The notes beneath the pieces were generated by a model, which did no database searches, was not told the DNA's origin, and was given only the letters and a program-made list of their open reading frames with translations. Shown piece after piece: positions 11,701 to 26,700 of a stretch of DNA of 64,000 nt. The first letter of the stretch is position 1. Every line of letters starts with the position of its first letter. Position numbers and translations under genes: made by a program. Location of the stretch: NCBI GenBank assembly GCA_036924085.1, contig JAVGWX010000012.1:4942043-5006042 (forward strand). Reading direction: 5' to 3'. Source of the stretch: Ariolimax columbianus (taxonomy: Eukaryota > Mollusca > Gastropoda > Stylommatophora > Arionidae).

Positions 11701-14700
11701 ACGGAAAGGCCACAATACATCATGGCCCATGGCCTTCCACATATCACCTGGTTGGGTCAAATCAGAAAGGCATCATCCACATTGCATGCAGCCTGGGACT
11801 CTAGTCACGCACCGTACACATGCCTTTGTCGCCAAAGTGGCCTACCTACATACCATTATTGGCAACAGCCCTACGGCAATATCATTTATTTTGTTTCTAT
11901 TTATTCGTTCTGGCTCTCCTTTAAACAGAATTGCAATTGTTGCACGTTACAATTCAATTCTTATTTTTGTTCACCACCTTCAACTGTTCTTTGCAAGACT
12001 CGAAGTTACTATGTTTTGTTTCTTGTTCTTCTATTCTTCACAAGAATTCATTTACTTGGGTGGCTTCTTCTACTATTCCTCACTACAACTACAAATTACT
12101 TCTATTCTTCACAAGACTTCATTTACTTGGGCGGCTTCTTCTACTATTCCTCACTAGAACTACAAATTATATAATTATCTGTTTGCAAGTATTCTTTGTT
12201 ATTCACAGTTATCCTGAAGCATTGACTGACCCCAGCTACAGAGGTCAAATTTTGACCTTAACGTACCCAATAATTGGAAACTATGGTGTGCCTAGCACTA
12301 CAGAAAAAGATGAATTTGGACTCCTGACAAATGTGGAATCTGAAAAAATTCAGGTATGAATGTTCAACAATTGTTATTACTCTTGAATACAAAAGAAGAA
12401 TATATGCAGTATAAATATATTTGGTGCTCAAATGTTACCTGGGCATGAACTTTAAGCAAAGATCAGTAAAACTGTAACTTGCCACGCATGTTCTAAGATG
12501 CTACTAAGAAGGGTTGTTTATGAAGCTGGCTACTAGATCCTGTAGAAACTATAAGAAAAAGAAAATATGATCACTAATACCCTATTGTAGAAAAGGAGCA
12601 ACTATGTCAATTCATGTACAGGTTTGCAGTTTTTTAGATTTAACTTTTTTTTAAATAAATGTAAATTTTAGGTCTTATGCTTTCTTGCCTGTCCCATTCA
12701 ATTCACACGCAGTTTTGAGGAAGTGCATTATAATACAAGTACCTCAAACGCTCAACAAAGTAATTAATAATGTAGTGTCAATAATTATGAAGTAATTGTC
12801 GTTTTTAAGATATACATTTTACATTCCAACAGGGGAGTGCCAACAATATGATATGTAGGTTGGAGTTTACTTTGGCTATGATCCACTCATCCCACACCTC
12901 ACCCACCGACTCACAGACGCACACACACATAAATAATTTTTTAATCTGAGCATTTAGCAATTTGTAATGCTGGGAATCTGTTCATTCTGGTAGATTTTGT
13001 ATATGAGGCCAGGAAGCCATAAGCTGTTTGGAGCTTATTTCAGTATTTTGCTCGGGAATACAATTTTCGACTAAGGGCTCAAATCAGCCCGTTTCATTGG
13101 TGGGCGATTGTGTGGACACTTATAGTTGTAGGACCTCTAAAATGTCACAATTTGATCACATTTATGTCATGGAATACCATATGCTGTTATAGAAAAAAAT
13201 AGCCAGACTGGTTGGTCCTTGATTGCACCATCGTGCTGGACTATCACCCAATGTGGACTGCAGACCTTCACCTCCTTAGTATGCTGCTGCACTCCAGTAT
13301 TGAATGATTTGTTTAAACCAAGCCATGAGAGTTATAACAGGAGGCATGAAGTCAATGCCAATTGTAGAACTTAAAAAAATTACAAATCTGCAATCCATGA
13401 CCGACAAAAGAGACTGCAGAGCCCAGCAGCAAGCAGAGAAACTCAGAAGACTGACAGACCATCCAATGCATCAGAGACTAAATAAATTTGGAAATGGGAA
13501 ACTAACGCGGAGAAACTTTGCAGAAATAGCCAAAGCAAAGATGAGCAAAGACCCTATGAACACCGTAACAATACCAAACCCCATCCCTACTCTGCGCAAA
13601 CCCACCTGGAAGCAGTATATCATTCCGGAGGTGGTAGAAAAAATACCAGGTATTGGAAATAAGAACAGCCAGACTGAAAAAGAAAGGAGAGACATAACCC
13701 TGTGGTACATAGTGGAAAACTACCCAAGCATGGACCGGACCCATGCATACACCGACGGTTCTGTAACAAACACAACACAGAACGGATGGGCAGGGGTATT
13801 CCTGAGCCTACCAAATTGTAGAAAAATAACACTGTCAGTGGCAACTGGAAAATTCTCAAGCAATTTCAGAGCAGAGGCACTGAGGGCTGCAGTAGAAGCA
13901 ATGCTCACAGGCGAAAGCAATGAAAGCCAGATAGTCCTGTTTACAGATGCCCTGGCCGTAGTTACAGCACTAAAAAGCCAGAAAAATACTGAACTTAATA
14001 ATTTAAGAGCAGTACTCTGTCAACTATACCAGCAGTCCGCACCAAAAAGAGTAGTGGTACAGTGGGTTCCATCCCACTGTAACATCCAAGGCAACGAGGA
14101 GGCAGACAGACTGGCAAAAGAAGGTGCAAGACTACCACAACCAGATTCTAGTGTGACCTACGAAGAGTCCAAAAGGCTTATTAGGGCCAGATACATGGCC
14201 AAATGGGAAACAGAACATACTGGCTACACAAGAAATGATGTCTATTACCAGTTGAACAGAAGAGAGCAGGTCGTGGTCTTCAGACTCCGCACAGGCCACA
14301 ACAGACTGAGGTACCACCTATTCAACAAATTGAAGATAGGTGGAACCGACGAATGCCCGTGTGGTACCGGGAAAATGACCGCTGAACATCTGCTGCAGAA
14401 CTGCCCGACATACGAGGATCAGAGAGAGCAGATGTGGCCATCACCAGTGGAACCACAAGACAAGCTCTAGGGCAGTGTCGACAGCCTCAGGATGACCGCC
14501 GCTTTTTTCAAAAAAATAATGGTTACTGTCTGACAGCGTACGGAGAAGAAGAAGAAGAATGATTTGTTTTTTCACACAATTGCTGAAGCATAGTGCTGAG
14601 TTGGGTTAACCCTTGCTATGTTTTGTTGGGTCACAGTGGCTCTTTTCTCATCCCAAGGTGTACTTGAAAAGGTGGACGGGGGGTCCTCTTGACTGTAGTG

Positions 14701-17700
14701 CAATACAAGACTCCTCTGTGCGCTCACCACTATGGAGATTCTAGTTTTGATCCCCTCATCATTGGCCAGACTATTGTGACAGTCTTTTTTTTAGGAACAT
14801 GAATAAGGGCGTGAAATGTGGTCTTGATAGTATGTTTGCCCTGACCCTGATGACTCTTAGATTACTCTTAGCTCGTGACTGGAGTATGTACTTCATTAAG
14901 TGAAAAACTTGTTGTTTCTTGTAGGTTTCTGGTCTGCTGGTCCAAGATTACTGTCACAAACCAAGCCACTGGAACTCTGTCAAGACCTTGTCTAAATGGT
15001 TGCAGGAAGATGGAGTCCCTGCCCTATATGGCATTGATACTCGCTTGATCACAAAAATTGTCAGAGATGAAGGCACAATACTTGGAAAGATTGAGTTTGA
15101 TGACTCCCCAATTGATTTTCAAGATCCAAATCTCAGGAACCTCATTGCGGAAGTATCTGTAAAGGTAGGTTTTGTAATGCTAGATTTAAACTCAAACTGT
15201 AAGTAGTTTCATTCATACAATAATACTGTCAATTTCTCATTAAATTTTACACCCAAAGACCATATCATGTGCTAGTACTTGCAAAAGTGGTTTGTACTTG
15301 TTTGCACAATTACTTTCTTAAGTCTAAATACAGATCAGATACGACCTTGTAAATTCTTCAGTCGCAGCCCACCAAGGGGAATAATGACAGCAATGGAAAC
15401 AATTTTTTTTAAGGTAGAAATATTGTTGTCAGATTGCTGACATGAAATATGATTCAATAGACTGTACCTTGGCACTTCTGAACCACTTATTGTTACTGAA
15501 CTACTTTTGACAGTGCCACAGTATTATAGGCAGTTCAGTTTCTAAATCTTTATTCATGTCTCAAAGATAATAATCAATGTTGTATGTCTCTAAGACATGG
15601 AGGTGAAATGAAAAGATGGTACAGACTTTCATCAACTATTGTCTGTGCTGGATTGAACTGTTGAGATGGTATGATAAAGTCACTAATACCATTCTATTAA
15701 TAAGATTTGAGCTATTGGCAGTAGAATGAGAAATTCAAGGTTACTGATGATGCAAAAAAGATCACACATTAAAGTGTCCTGATAGTATTACAAGACTTTT
15801 GGGGAAAAGAGAGCTGGAATAGAACATTAAGAGAACAAGGAAGCTGTGGAAAGGGCTGGCTCATGATATGACAGTTAGCAGTTGTTTATTGAAGACCTAA
15901 GCTCCTCTGGAAGTTAAAAGGTTATTGATTATTTGAAAAATCAAAGATAGCATTCATGCATTGTTCTGTGATACTATACTATAAAGTACTGAATTGTTCA
16001 AAAGACAGCCCCATGTGAAAGATGTTGGTCGTCAGTTTCATTTGCAGCAGGTATCAATTATTTTGTCAATGTAGCCAGAACAAATTATGGTTTATGTTAG
16101 GACTAAAGTCATACTTCATGTACAATCATTGATTTGTTTCCTCTTCCTACCAGGAAATTCAGTACTATGGAAAAGGTAACCCCATTAAAGTAGTGGCGGT
16201 GGATTGTGGAATCAAACAAAACATGATCAGACATCTTGTCAGGGTAAGTGTCATCAGATTTCTCTGCTTTGTTCCTTTAGAAGCTGGAAGTTTTCATGGT
16301 GCCATATGCTCTTGTAGCAGTAATCTTCATAGCTATTCTGAACATGACAAAGTTGCTAGGCACCTACACATATCTTTTATCACATGTCTGGTTGACAAAC
16401 CTTTATTCTCTTCTTTTCAAAGGTTTTTTGCCTTATTTGCATTTATATTCATTCAAGTCTTTTTCCTTCATTAATTTTATGTCTGCCCAAAGGCAGCTCA
16501 TAAACCTCATAGATTTTGATAAGTAGTAAATTGTCATAGGGTCGCTAAAGCCGAGAGGTAAAGTGCTACCTCATCAGCAACACAAGTGTGCAATGGTTGA
16601 GGTATTTGAATCTGGCAAGCTTCAAGCCATCCCCTAGTCTCAAGGGAAGGTCAGATCTTGTAAATCCTTTATGCCAAACAAAATGTTAGAAACTGATTAT
16701 TTTCAAAAGGTTTGAAAGTAAAAAGTCTTGAAACTATTCTGCAAAAAGCATTCTCAAGTCTATTGAGAAGGGTCAAACTGTAGCATTTTCATTTGACAGA
16801 TAGTCCGACCTTGAACCCTAGTCTACTTTCATATCTGACATCAGTGCAGGAAACAACAAGTGTAAAATGTGACCAGTATTAGATAAAAACGAGCAGTGTC
16901 ATCAGCAGTAGTTCAACAGATATGACCAATCAATGCCTTGAAGCAGCACAGATAAATCTATTAAGTTTTTGTAACATTACTGGAACATACAAAATTATAA
17001 TGAAACTCAGAGCTATTATTAATATTAATTTTTATAAACTTAAACTTTAACTTCCCTTGTCTAAAATAACTATGCGCAACCAAGTTATTCTTAAATTCAT
17101 TAATTGACCCTGCTTCCACTATTTCTTGTGGCAATGCATTCTAAACATTCACCACTCTCTTACTGAAATAAATATTTGCTGGTATCATATCTGGACCTTT
17201 CTTTCATTAATTTGTAGCTGTGCCCTCTTGTTCTTGTAGGTAGCTGTACTTTGAAAAGCTATTTATATTCTAATTATTCCTTTCCCTTGATCATCTTATA
17301 AACATGTATTGTCACCTTGAATTTTTCTCTTTTCTAGACTCTGTAAGCTGGTTTTTCTTAGTCTTTTCTCATAACTATAATTTAGAAATTTCATCAGTTT
17401 TGATGCTCTTCCGTGTTTCTACAATGCGTACTCCACACTTGAACATAGTACTGCAAAGTATGTCTGACTAATTCTTTATACAGTTTGACTATCACTTCCT
17501 TGCTCCTATGTATAATATTTCTTTTGATCATGCCTAACATTGCTATTTGCTTTTTTCACTGATACCTGGACTAAACTTAATGTTTTTATACTGGTTTAGA
17601 AGACTGCAGAGTTGGTCACTCACTTTGCCTGTATGGTTTATTATAACCCCTAGGTCCCTTTCCTTTTCTAATATTGTTCTCTCCCAATCTGTAATTATGA

Positions 17701-20700
17701 CCCATAATGGATCTGCCCATGTGGATGACTGTACATTTATCTACATTAAACTCCATTTGCCAGGTCTCAGACCATTCTCGAATTTTATCTAAATCTGACC
17801 TCAATATATTCACCTCTGCTTTAGATGAGGCATTTCTGCCTAGTTTTGTGTCATCTGCAAATTTTGCAATCAGGGATCTGATATCATCCAAATTGTTTAT
17901 ATATATCAAGAACAAAATTAGTCCAAAAACCGAGTCCTGTGAGACTCCACTTTTTGCTTCACACCACTCAGAGTGCTCCCTATTTATGCCCACTCTGCCA
18001 ATTTTCTATCAATTTGACAACTTCTCCCACCTATTCCATGTGATTCTAACTTCCCAAACAATCTTTGACGAGGCTTTTGTAAAATCTAGATAAACATCCA
18101 CTGGCTCCCCTTTATCTATCATTTTAGTAACTTCCTCCATGAATTCTAATAGATTTGTTAAGCATGATCTTTCTTTAATAAACTGAGGCTGACTACTCAT
18201 GATTAGATTAAACTTGTCTAAATGCATTACAATGTTTTCTTTGATTATTGACTCTAATAATTTACAAACTACACTCGTTAAACTCACCAGTCTATAATTT
18301 GTTAGATCTGATTGTTTACCCTTTTTTAATAAGGGAATCACTTCTGCATCTTTCCAATCATCTTGAATAATCCCTTTGCAAGTGATGGAAAACATAATAT
18401 AGCCAATGGTTTTGCTATAAAGTCTCTAATTTCAAACAGCAATTTTGGATGAATACCATCTTGACCTGGACATTTATCCACTTTCATCCCCTCCAATTTT
18501 TTAAAACACAATTTCCTCCATAATACAGATTGAACGAAATCTCACTGTATCCATGTCTCTTTGGAAATTATCTATAGGCTCTGGGATCTTGAAGCAGTCC
18601 TCTTTTATGTAGACTGTACCAAAGTACTGATTGAGCAGATTAGCAGCCTCCCTATTCTCACCTATTGCTTTTCTTGTGCTGTCTATGAGAGGGCCTACTT
18701 TGTCTTTCGTTCTATGTTTATTTATAACATAAGAAAAGAAGCTTTTGGTTTCAGTCTTGAAATTTTGGAGACATTTTTTTTTCAGTCTTTTTTTTTTCAA
18801 TTCTATTCACTTTGAGCCATGTATTGCTTGTCCAAATATTTTAAATATGTTTCCTTCAATTTACCTTCCTCTATATATTTTTTCCATGCTTTGTTTTAAC
18901 ATTTTCTACATTTAACTACAGATCTAGTAATTTTTTTTTTACTTGTTACATGTAAAGAAGGGAAGTGGTTCTATTCTGCTTGCCCCAGGAACCACTCGGA
19001 TCAGCTAAGCTATATAAATGGATAATAAAATCAGCAATAGCTATTTTAGACTATATATTCTGCAAATATTGAAAGACATGGGCCTTGCAACACATCTAAT
19101 ACATCTAATAGAAACACTTTATAGTGGGCAAACAAGCTGCCGTCAGAATTAATGAAGGCACCTCGGATTGGTTTGAGATCCTAAAAGGTGTTAGGCAAGG
19201 CTGGTTCTTCCCCCACCCCCCCCCCTACTTATTCAACATATATGCGAAGAATATAATGCGAAAGGTAAAAATAGATTTAAATTATATGAATTTCAACCCA
19301 TTCTCAATTGGAGGAAAAGAGATTCCTGAACTAAGATATGCAGATGACACAGTTACGCTCTCAAACAGCGTTGAGGGCCTGGGACATTTTTGCTTACGTC
19401 CATTCAGAAGCACAGTGAAGATCAGAAGTTTTTCCTGAATATAACCAAAAAAACAAAGATTATAGTCTATTAACACACACAACCCCAACCCAAGATCACT
19501 TTTGGTAATTAAGAAATTGAACACATGAATTACTTTGAATACCTTGGCTCTTTGATAACAAACGATGGGGACTGTGCTAGGGAAATAAGGAGACGATTGT
19601 CCATGACCACATCAAGCGCCATGACGGACTGGAAAAAGTGGTTCTGGAGGGCAATGTTCCAGGAAGACGAGGCAGGGGTCAACCAAGACGTAGATGGACA
19701 CAAGACATCAAGGACACCCTAAACATGAACATGGAGCAGGCGAGTAGACTGACTGCTGATCAAGACATCAAGGACACCCTAAACATGAACATGGAGCAGG
19801 CGAGTAGACTGACTGCTGATCAAGACATCAAGGACACCCTAAACATGAACACGGAGCAGGCGAGTAGACTGACTGCTGATCGAGATTCCTATCGAATGGC
19901 TGTGATGAGAGCGACGTTCTACAAGGACATGGTGATGATGATTCGGCATGCTTTTGTTTCTTCTGTTTCTAACCCAGCAATAAATGTTGCAGCCAATTCC
20001 ACAAAATAATGGTCTGTTTACAGGCAACAATTAAGATCTCTTCATTATTACTTAATTTTTTTGCTCCAAGGAAACATACATTTTTACTGCATATAGTCTA
20101 TTTACAGGAAGCCGTATTTGTAATAAGTAATTGTATTATTTTTTACATGATATTACCAGCCTCAAACACAACTCATTTTAATTGCCTTTTATGACATGTT
20201 TGTAAGATGACAGTGGTCCTATTCTTTTCATCATGGGTATCATTTGGGTCAAATAAGAACTTACAAATATTGCAGAAGTTTTTAAGTACTGAATTAATTA
20301 AGCTAAGAACATTACAGTACTTCCTTTGTGTGCGCTACTTTTAAAGATTACGTTGGAATGTTCAAAAACATAAATTTTATTGTATTACATACTTTATTGA
20401 CTTTATTACATGCTTTATTGACTGTATTACACACTTTATTGACTGTATTACATGCTTTATTGATTGTATTACATACTTTATTGACTGTATTACATACTTT
20501 ATTAGTGGCTGTTACTGAACAAACATTACATGACTATCTTCTTGCTGGGAATATTTGCTATGCAAATGAAGTGGACTCATGTTAGCGAGTCAAACATTCT
20601 GCTGATATTTATATCACATTTAGTCATTTTGCTGATATTTTTGTCATTGTTATTTCATAACAATATTTTGCTGATAATCGTATCACTTTTAGTTATACAA

Positions 20701-23700
20701 GTAAATGTTGTTCAGTCTTCTAGAGTCATCACAATTAAAAACAAAGAATGGTTGTCTGAGATCATAAAAGTTTTTTTGTAAATGTCAAATTCTGTGTTCC
20801 GGTTGCAAGAAAGATTCAGTGGAAAATTCCGGCCCATGTAGAAATAAGATGCCAGAACTGGCCAGATGGAGCAGAACTGAGGCAAAAACTATGGGATCTT
20901 CGCTCAGGCGTGGAAAGGACTGTGGACTTCATCCTAGCGATTAGACTGAAGTTTTAGCATGATCAGAAATCTTGAATGCAGAAGTTGAAAATTCTACAGT
21001 GTTTCTTGGCTAATTCAATAGAATGTCTGATGGTTATATTACCTCTCACTTACTTACTTCACATATTTGGTCAATTTCGTTTTTTCCATTAGTCTTCATT
21101 ATATAAATTGTCTCACCATTAAAATAATGGATGTCAGATGGTCTGTTGCATTCTGACCATATTCCATCTCATAATTGAGTCTATTTACTGTATTCAGAAA
21201 CCTCGATACAGCACAGATTTATTTCTATCAGAAATTCTACATAAACCTAGCCTGTACAGTGTGCGGGGTGACTGCAGGGACAAGTGGCCTTTATTTCTCA
21301 ACCCCATAAATTCTCCATAATGGAAATAATGCCATAATGGTTTAATCTTTGTACCACTTCAGCAGGGGAGGAACATTAACGTCTGGTCAGGCAAAATATA
21401 CTGATCAGACTTGTTAGTCAGGGTCAGGCAAAATATACTGATCAGACTTGTTAGTCAGGGTCAGGCAAAATATACTGATCAGACTTATTAGTCAGGGTCA
21501 GGCAAAATATACTGATCAGACTTGTTAGTCAGGGTCAGGCAAAATATACTGATCAGACTTGTTAGTCAGGGTCAGGCAAAATATACTGATCAGACTTATT
21601 AGTCAGGGTCAGGCAAAATATACTGATCAGACTTGTTAGTCAGGGTCAGGCAAAATATACTGATCAGACTTGTTAGTCAGGGTCAGGCAAAATATACTGA
21701 TCATACTTATTAGTCAGGGTCAGGCAAAATATACTGATCAGACTTGTTAGTCAGGGTCAGGCAAAATATACTGATCAGACTTGTTAGTCAGGGTCAGGCA
21801 AAATATACTGATCAGACTTGTTAGTCAGGGTCAGACAAAACATACTGATCAGACTTGTTAGTCAGGGTCAGGCAAAACATACTGATCAGACTTGTTAGTC
21901 AGGGTCAGGCAAAACATACTGATCAGACTTGTTAGTCAGGGTCAGGCAAAATATACTGATCAGACTTGTTAGTCAGGGTCAGGCAAAACATACTGGCCAA
22001 GACCCTTACCTCGGCTTACTAGTAGCCTTTCCTAGAAATGGGCTGTTATCATGGCAGCCTGGCTAACAATGTGAGGAATCAATGTGATCCTCATATTAGT
22101 GAATGACATGCAGATGAAGTCAAGCATGGTATAACCATCTGGAGGACCCCGGTCAACCTTTATTAGCACGCTCGAAATGTGAGGAAAGCTACTGCAACTG
22201 GCCACTTAACATCCTTTGCAAGGGCACACAAAATATTAACCTACTCATTGTGGACCTTCGCAAACAACAATAACCACTTCAGAACTTCCAATTTTGTACA
22301 AAAGTTGATGCAATGACAAATGTCATTTAGAAATATAACTCTCCCTTCCTGTTAATATAAGACCATGACAAAAACCAATGCAGCTAGAGATTAAGAAGAG
22401 AAAGTGGAGATGAATAGGACACGCCCTCACAAAGAAACCTAACAATATAACCAGACATGTACTAGATTGGAACTCAGAGGAAGAGAAGAGAAGGTAAAAG
22501 GTCAACAAACACCTGACAAAGAATAGTGGAAAAGGAAACTAGAGCATTTGGAGCCTAGTGGACAGGGATGAAGAAGGTTTGACTCAGAATGAGAATTGGT
22601 AGAAAATACCAATGCAATATTTCTTTTATTGGGAGAATCTTCAACAAAATTTCTTGTGTAGATTATTTTTTTCATCAGGAAATCTGATACTGATTGTGGA
22701 CAGTTTTTATTCCCTGGTTACTAATCTACAAATTCTAGAGTTTAATGTTTGTTGCAAGCGGCATGGCTTAAAGTTTGTTTGTTAAGAGCGGCATAGCTAA
22801 GTGGTTAGGGGCATGGCTTAAAAACAGAACTTATATGTATTCAGATTAATGAACCAACAAGGTTGTGCCCTCATGTGATGTGGACCCATTAAAAAATATG
22901 TACTGAAGTTGGTTGCACTGGGCTGCCACAGAGGGAGTGGGGGAGGGAAGTTCAGATTTTGGTGGAGAAATAACTCGTCTCTGTGATTGATGGCTTTATG
23001 TTAGATTTTGCATGAACATTGTCCAATGAAATAGCCTCTACTGTTTTCTGTATTCGTCTCTGGGGCTTAACTATCTAATTTATCTCCCACATCATGACAC
23101 TTAGCAAGGAGCAGAGGTCAAGGTTGTGCCCTGGAACTATGACTACTCAGAAGAGCCGTATCATGGTTTGTTCATCTCCAATGGACCTGGTGACCCAGCC
23201 TTAGCCACAGACACTGTAACCAATCTTCGTAAAGTAAGATTTTAATTGATAATTTTCAGTGTTTGTTGGTAAATGATTCAAACTTAAGAACATCTCTATT
23301 CGTTTGTTCATATAATTTTGTGATTAGAAAAGAGCAAATGAAGTTTGGACAGGGATGGACTGAATCTGGGAATGACTGAGGCTGTGTGTTACTGCTGTTT
23401 AATTAGAACTATGAAGCTGTTTGCTCTTTCATAATCTATGACAAGCTTCCTTATCATCATAGATGTCGACTTTTATTGTTGGGTTGGGTTGAGGATGATT
23501 GTTCTCCAAATGTATTGTACTAAATTTTCAGGCTCTGGTACTTAGCCCTCTCATGAAATTGTCACTTCCTGCATACAGCCACCTCCAAACTTTAACAAGA
23601 GTCAACCTTCGTTATCAGTCGAAGCAAATGTCAAATCTACAACCAAGTCCCCAGATTAAATATGCAATACTAGCTACTCAACATATTACACCAATTCTAA

Positions 23701-26700
23701 TATTGGTATGCTCTGGTGCAGTTACTTGATACCTGAGCAGGGCTAATGAATGACGTGACAGTAGTCAGTGGTTCATAGCTGGCTGATCTTGTCTCAGTCA
23801 GCAAACTAGAACTGTTGAAGACTGCCTGCAAGTGGCAAATTTGGAAACAGGCTGCCTGTGTACAGCCTTGCTAAGAGAAGACGTGATTGAAGAAGTAAGG
23901 TTCAGTCTAAAAAATGGGCCATGCTGAAGCCAGATGTGTTGATTGAAAGGCACAGATAATGCAGCTGCTCTGTGAACTATGACACACTATAGAACATCCT
24001 ATTCAGGATGACAATGAAGATAAAGATCCTTGAGCATTAGCCAGGCAGTTTGAGAACTCAAAAATTGTCTTTTTCTATGAGGCACCACTTGGTCTGTTTC
24101 TATGAGACACCACTTGGTCTGTTTCTATGAGGCACCACTTGGTCTGTTTCTATGAGACACCACTTGGTCTGTTTCTATGAGACACCACTTGGTCTGTTTC
24201 TATGAGGCACCACTTAGTCTGTTTCTATGAGGCACCACTTAGTCTGTTTCTATGAGACACCACTTGGTCTGTTTCTATGAGGCACCACTTAGTCTGTTTC
24301 TATGAGGCACCACTTGGTCTGTTTCTATGAGACACCACTTGGTCTGTTTCTATGAGACACCACTTGGTCTGTTTCAGTCAGACACCACTTGGTCTGTTTC
24401 TATGAGGCACCACTTGGTCTGTTTCTATGAGGCACCACTTGGTCTGTTTCAGTCAGGCACCACTTGGTCTGTTTCAGTCAGGCACCACTTGGTCTGTTTC
24501 TATGAGGCACCACTTGGTCTGTTTCAGTCAGGCACCACTTGGTCTGTTTCTGAGACTTTCTTGTTACTGATCATACACTGGAGCTCAATCAATGGAGCAT
24601 CATGAGATGTGTATGTCAGTTGTGGACAGAATAGAACGATCAGACCTGTATGTAAATTGTGGACAGAAGAGACTGATCAGATCTGTATGTCAGTTGTGGA
24701 CAGAATAGAACAATCAGACCTGTATGTCAGTTGTGGACAGAAGAGACTGATCAGATCTGTATGTCAGTTGTGGACAGAGATCGGAAAGACAGGTATGTCA
24801 GTTGTGGACAGAAGAGACCACCAGACCTGTATGTCAGTTGTGAACAGAGACCGGACAGACATGTATGTCAATTGTGGACAGAGGCCGGACAGACCTTTAT
24901 GTCAGTTGTGGACAGAGACCGGACAGACATGTATGTCAATTGTGGACAGAGACCCGACAGACCTGTATGTCAGTTGTGGACAGAGACCAGACAGACCTGT
25001 ATGTCAGTTGTGGACAGAGACCGGACAGACATGTATGACAGTACATACTGTTCTGATTTTACTATTCAATGATTATCTGGTTAATGTAGTGGTAGAGTTC
25101 TTACTTTTCACGGCGCAGGTACACGCTAACATACGTTGATCTGTAGATACCATCATTTGTATGCAGGGGATCCCATAAGACCTACAAAATCTGTCAAGAG
25201 TTATCTTTGCTTCATGATCTATCATTTGTAAAAATTTTATAAAGGCAGCTCCAATGTTTTCTTTTTAATTCACTGTCTGTAATATTTATATACATTTGCA
25301 GGTGATAGAAAACAGAAGTGAACCAGTGTTTGGAATTTGTATGGGAAACCAGCTGACTGCTCTTGCTGCAGGAGCGTCCAGTTATAAACTCCCTCTAGGA
25401 AACAGGTCAGTTGATTTTGTTTATATTTTTCAGCATATCAACTTTAAATGATACTTAGTTGTTGGCAATAAATAGTGAGTTTGAATGATCATTGGTGTCT
25501 TTTAAAAATTGTTTCCACAGATTACTACAGCAATAAAATAACTTTGACACAAAGTCATTTGTATTTGCTTGAAAACATGTCCTTGAAGTTTAAATTACGT
25601 TTGATTATTAATATTTTAAGGTGCAAAAAATTTGATCAGACTTATTTAAAAAAAAAATATTTTTAAATATTATTCCACTTGCCATGTCACTGCTGTAATG
25701 CTAGTGAATAAATATGTATAAATTCCACACAGAATAATGTCCATTCATGTCTCAAGATGGCTGCCAAATTTTGTCATGATATTATCTGTAGTTGTTAATT
25801 TTAAAATATTTAATTTCATCGCCACAATAAAAAAAAATTTTCTTTAAAGGAGCAAAGTGGGTGGGATATAAATCTTCATCACTATCATCGATAACAAAAT
25901 GAAGATTACAACTTCGTTACTGTCACTGTCAGAATTGTTATGCTCTCAATTTTTCCACATGTAAACATGATGTTATTAAAGACTGTGGATCGTCAGCTAT
26001 TAACAAATTCCTAACACCAGATAGTAGTGAATTCATATTGTTTTTGTTTACATCATAAACACTCAAAGAAAATTGGTCAAAATTAACTTAAATTCAATTC
26101 CACACATATCTATTTAAAACTCTTTTCAATTAAAACCAGAATTATTTTTATAAAGTAACTTGTAAGTTTTGCAAAGAAACAAAAGAAGTCTTTAAAGTGG
26201 CTAGATGTATGCAATTGAAAATTGTGGCTTTTAAAGTGGCTAGACATATTCAAAGAGTTAAGATTATGAATTTAATCAGATAATTTGTCATTAAATCTTG
26301 GACCATATGATGCTTTGGCCTGAAACTAAATCTCTGCAGATACACAGAGAATGTTCTACAACAGTCAGTGTTTCATATCTGGCTGCTTGCTTCAGGGTCA
26401 GCATACCAGAGCTATCCAAGACACTAATAGCTGTCCATCGTTGTCGATGAGGACCGCCGACATCATCCTTGTCACAGATTTCCCTGTTGGGTGTGGGTGC
26501 GCATGTGGCTGAACAGGCCAATGCGAGCACGAAAACATCTGCTACATATCGGGCACACGAGGTTTGTAGAAGGGGATGGTGTTCCCGCTGCTCGGGATTT
26601 CCGCGTCTCACGTCTGTTCTGGGCTTTCACAACACGGTCATCTTCACCGGCAGCTACACCCGATTTGACTGCGCTTCTCCAGTCAGATCTGTTTTGCGCA

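Noticed and set aside
25302..25405. CAD (cytosolic CPS II fusion) as identity of the gene
   Set aside because: The mitochondrial leader and closer match to CPS1/CPS III blocks ([18 protein letters not shown]) argue against it. The 3' half is not visible, so a phylogeny should confirm.
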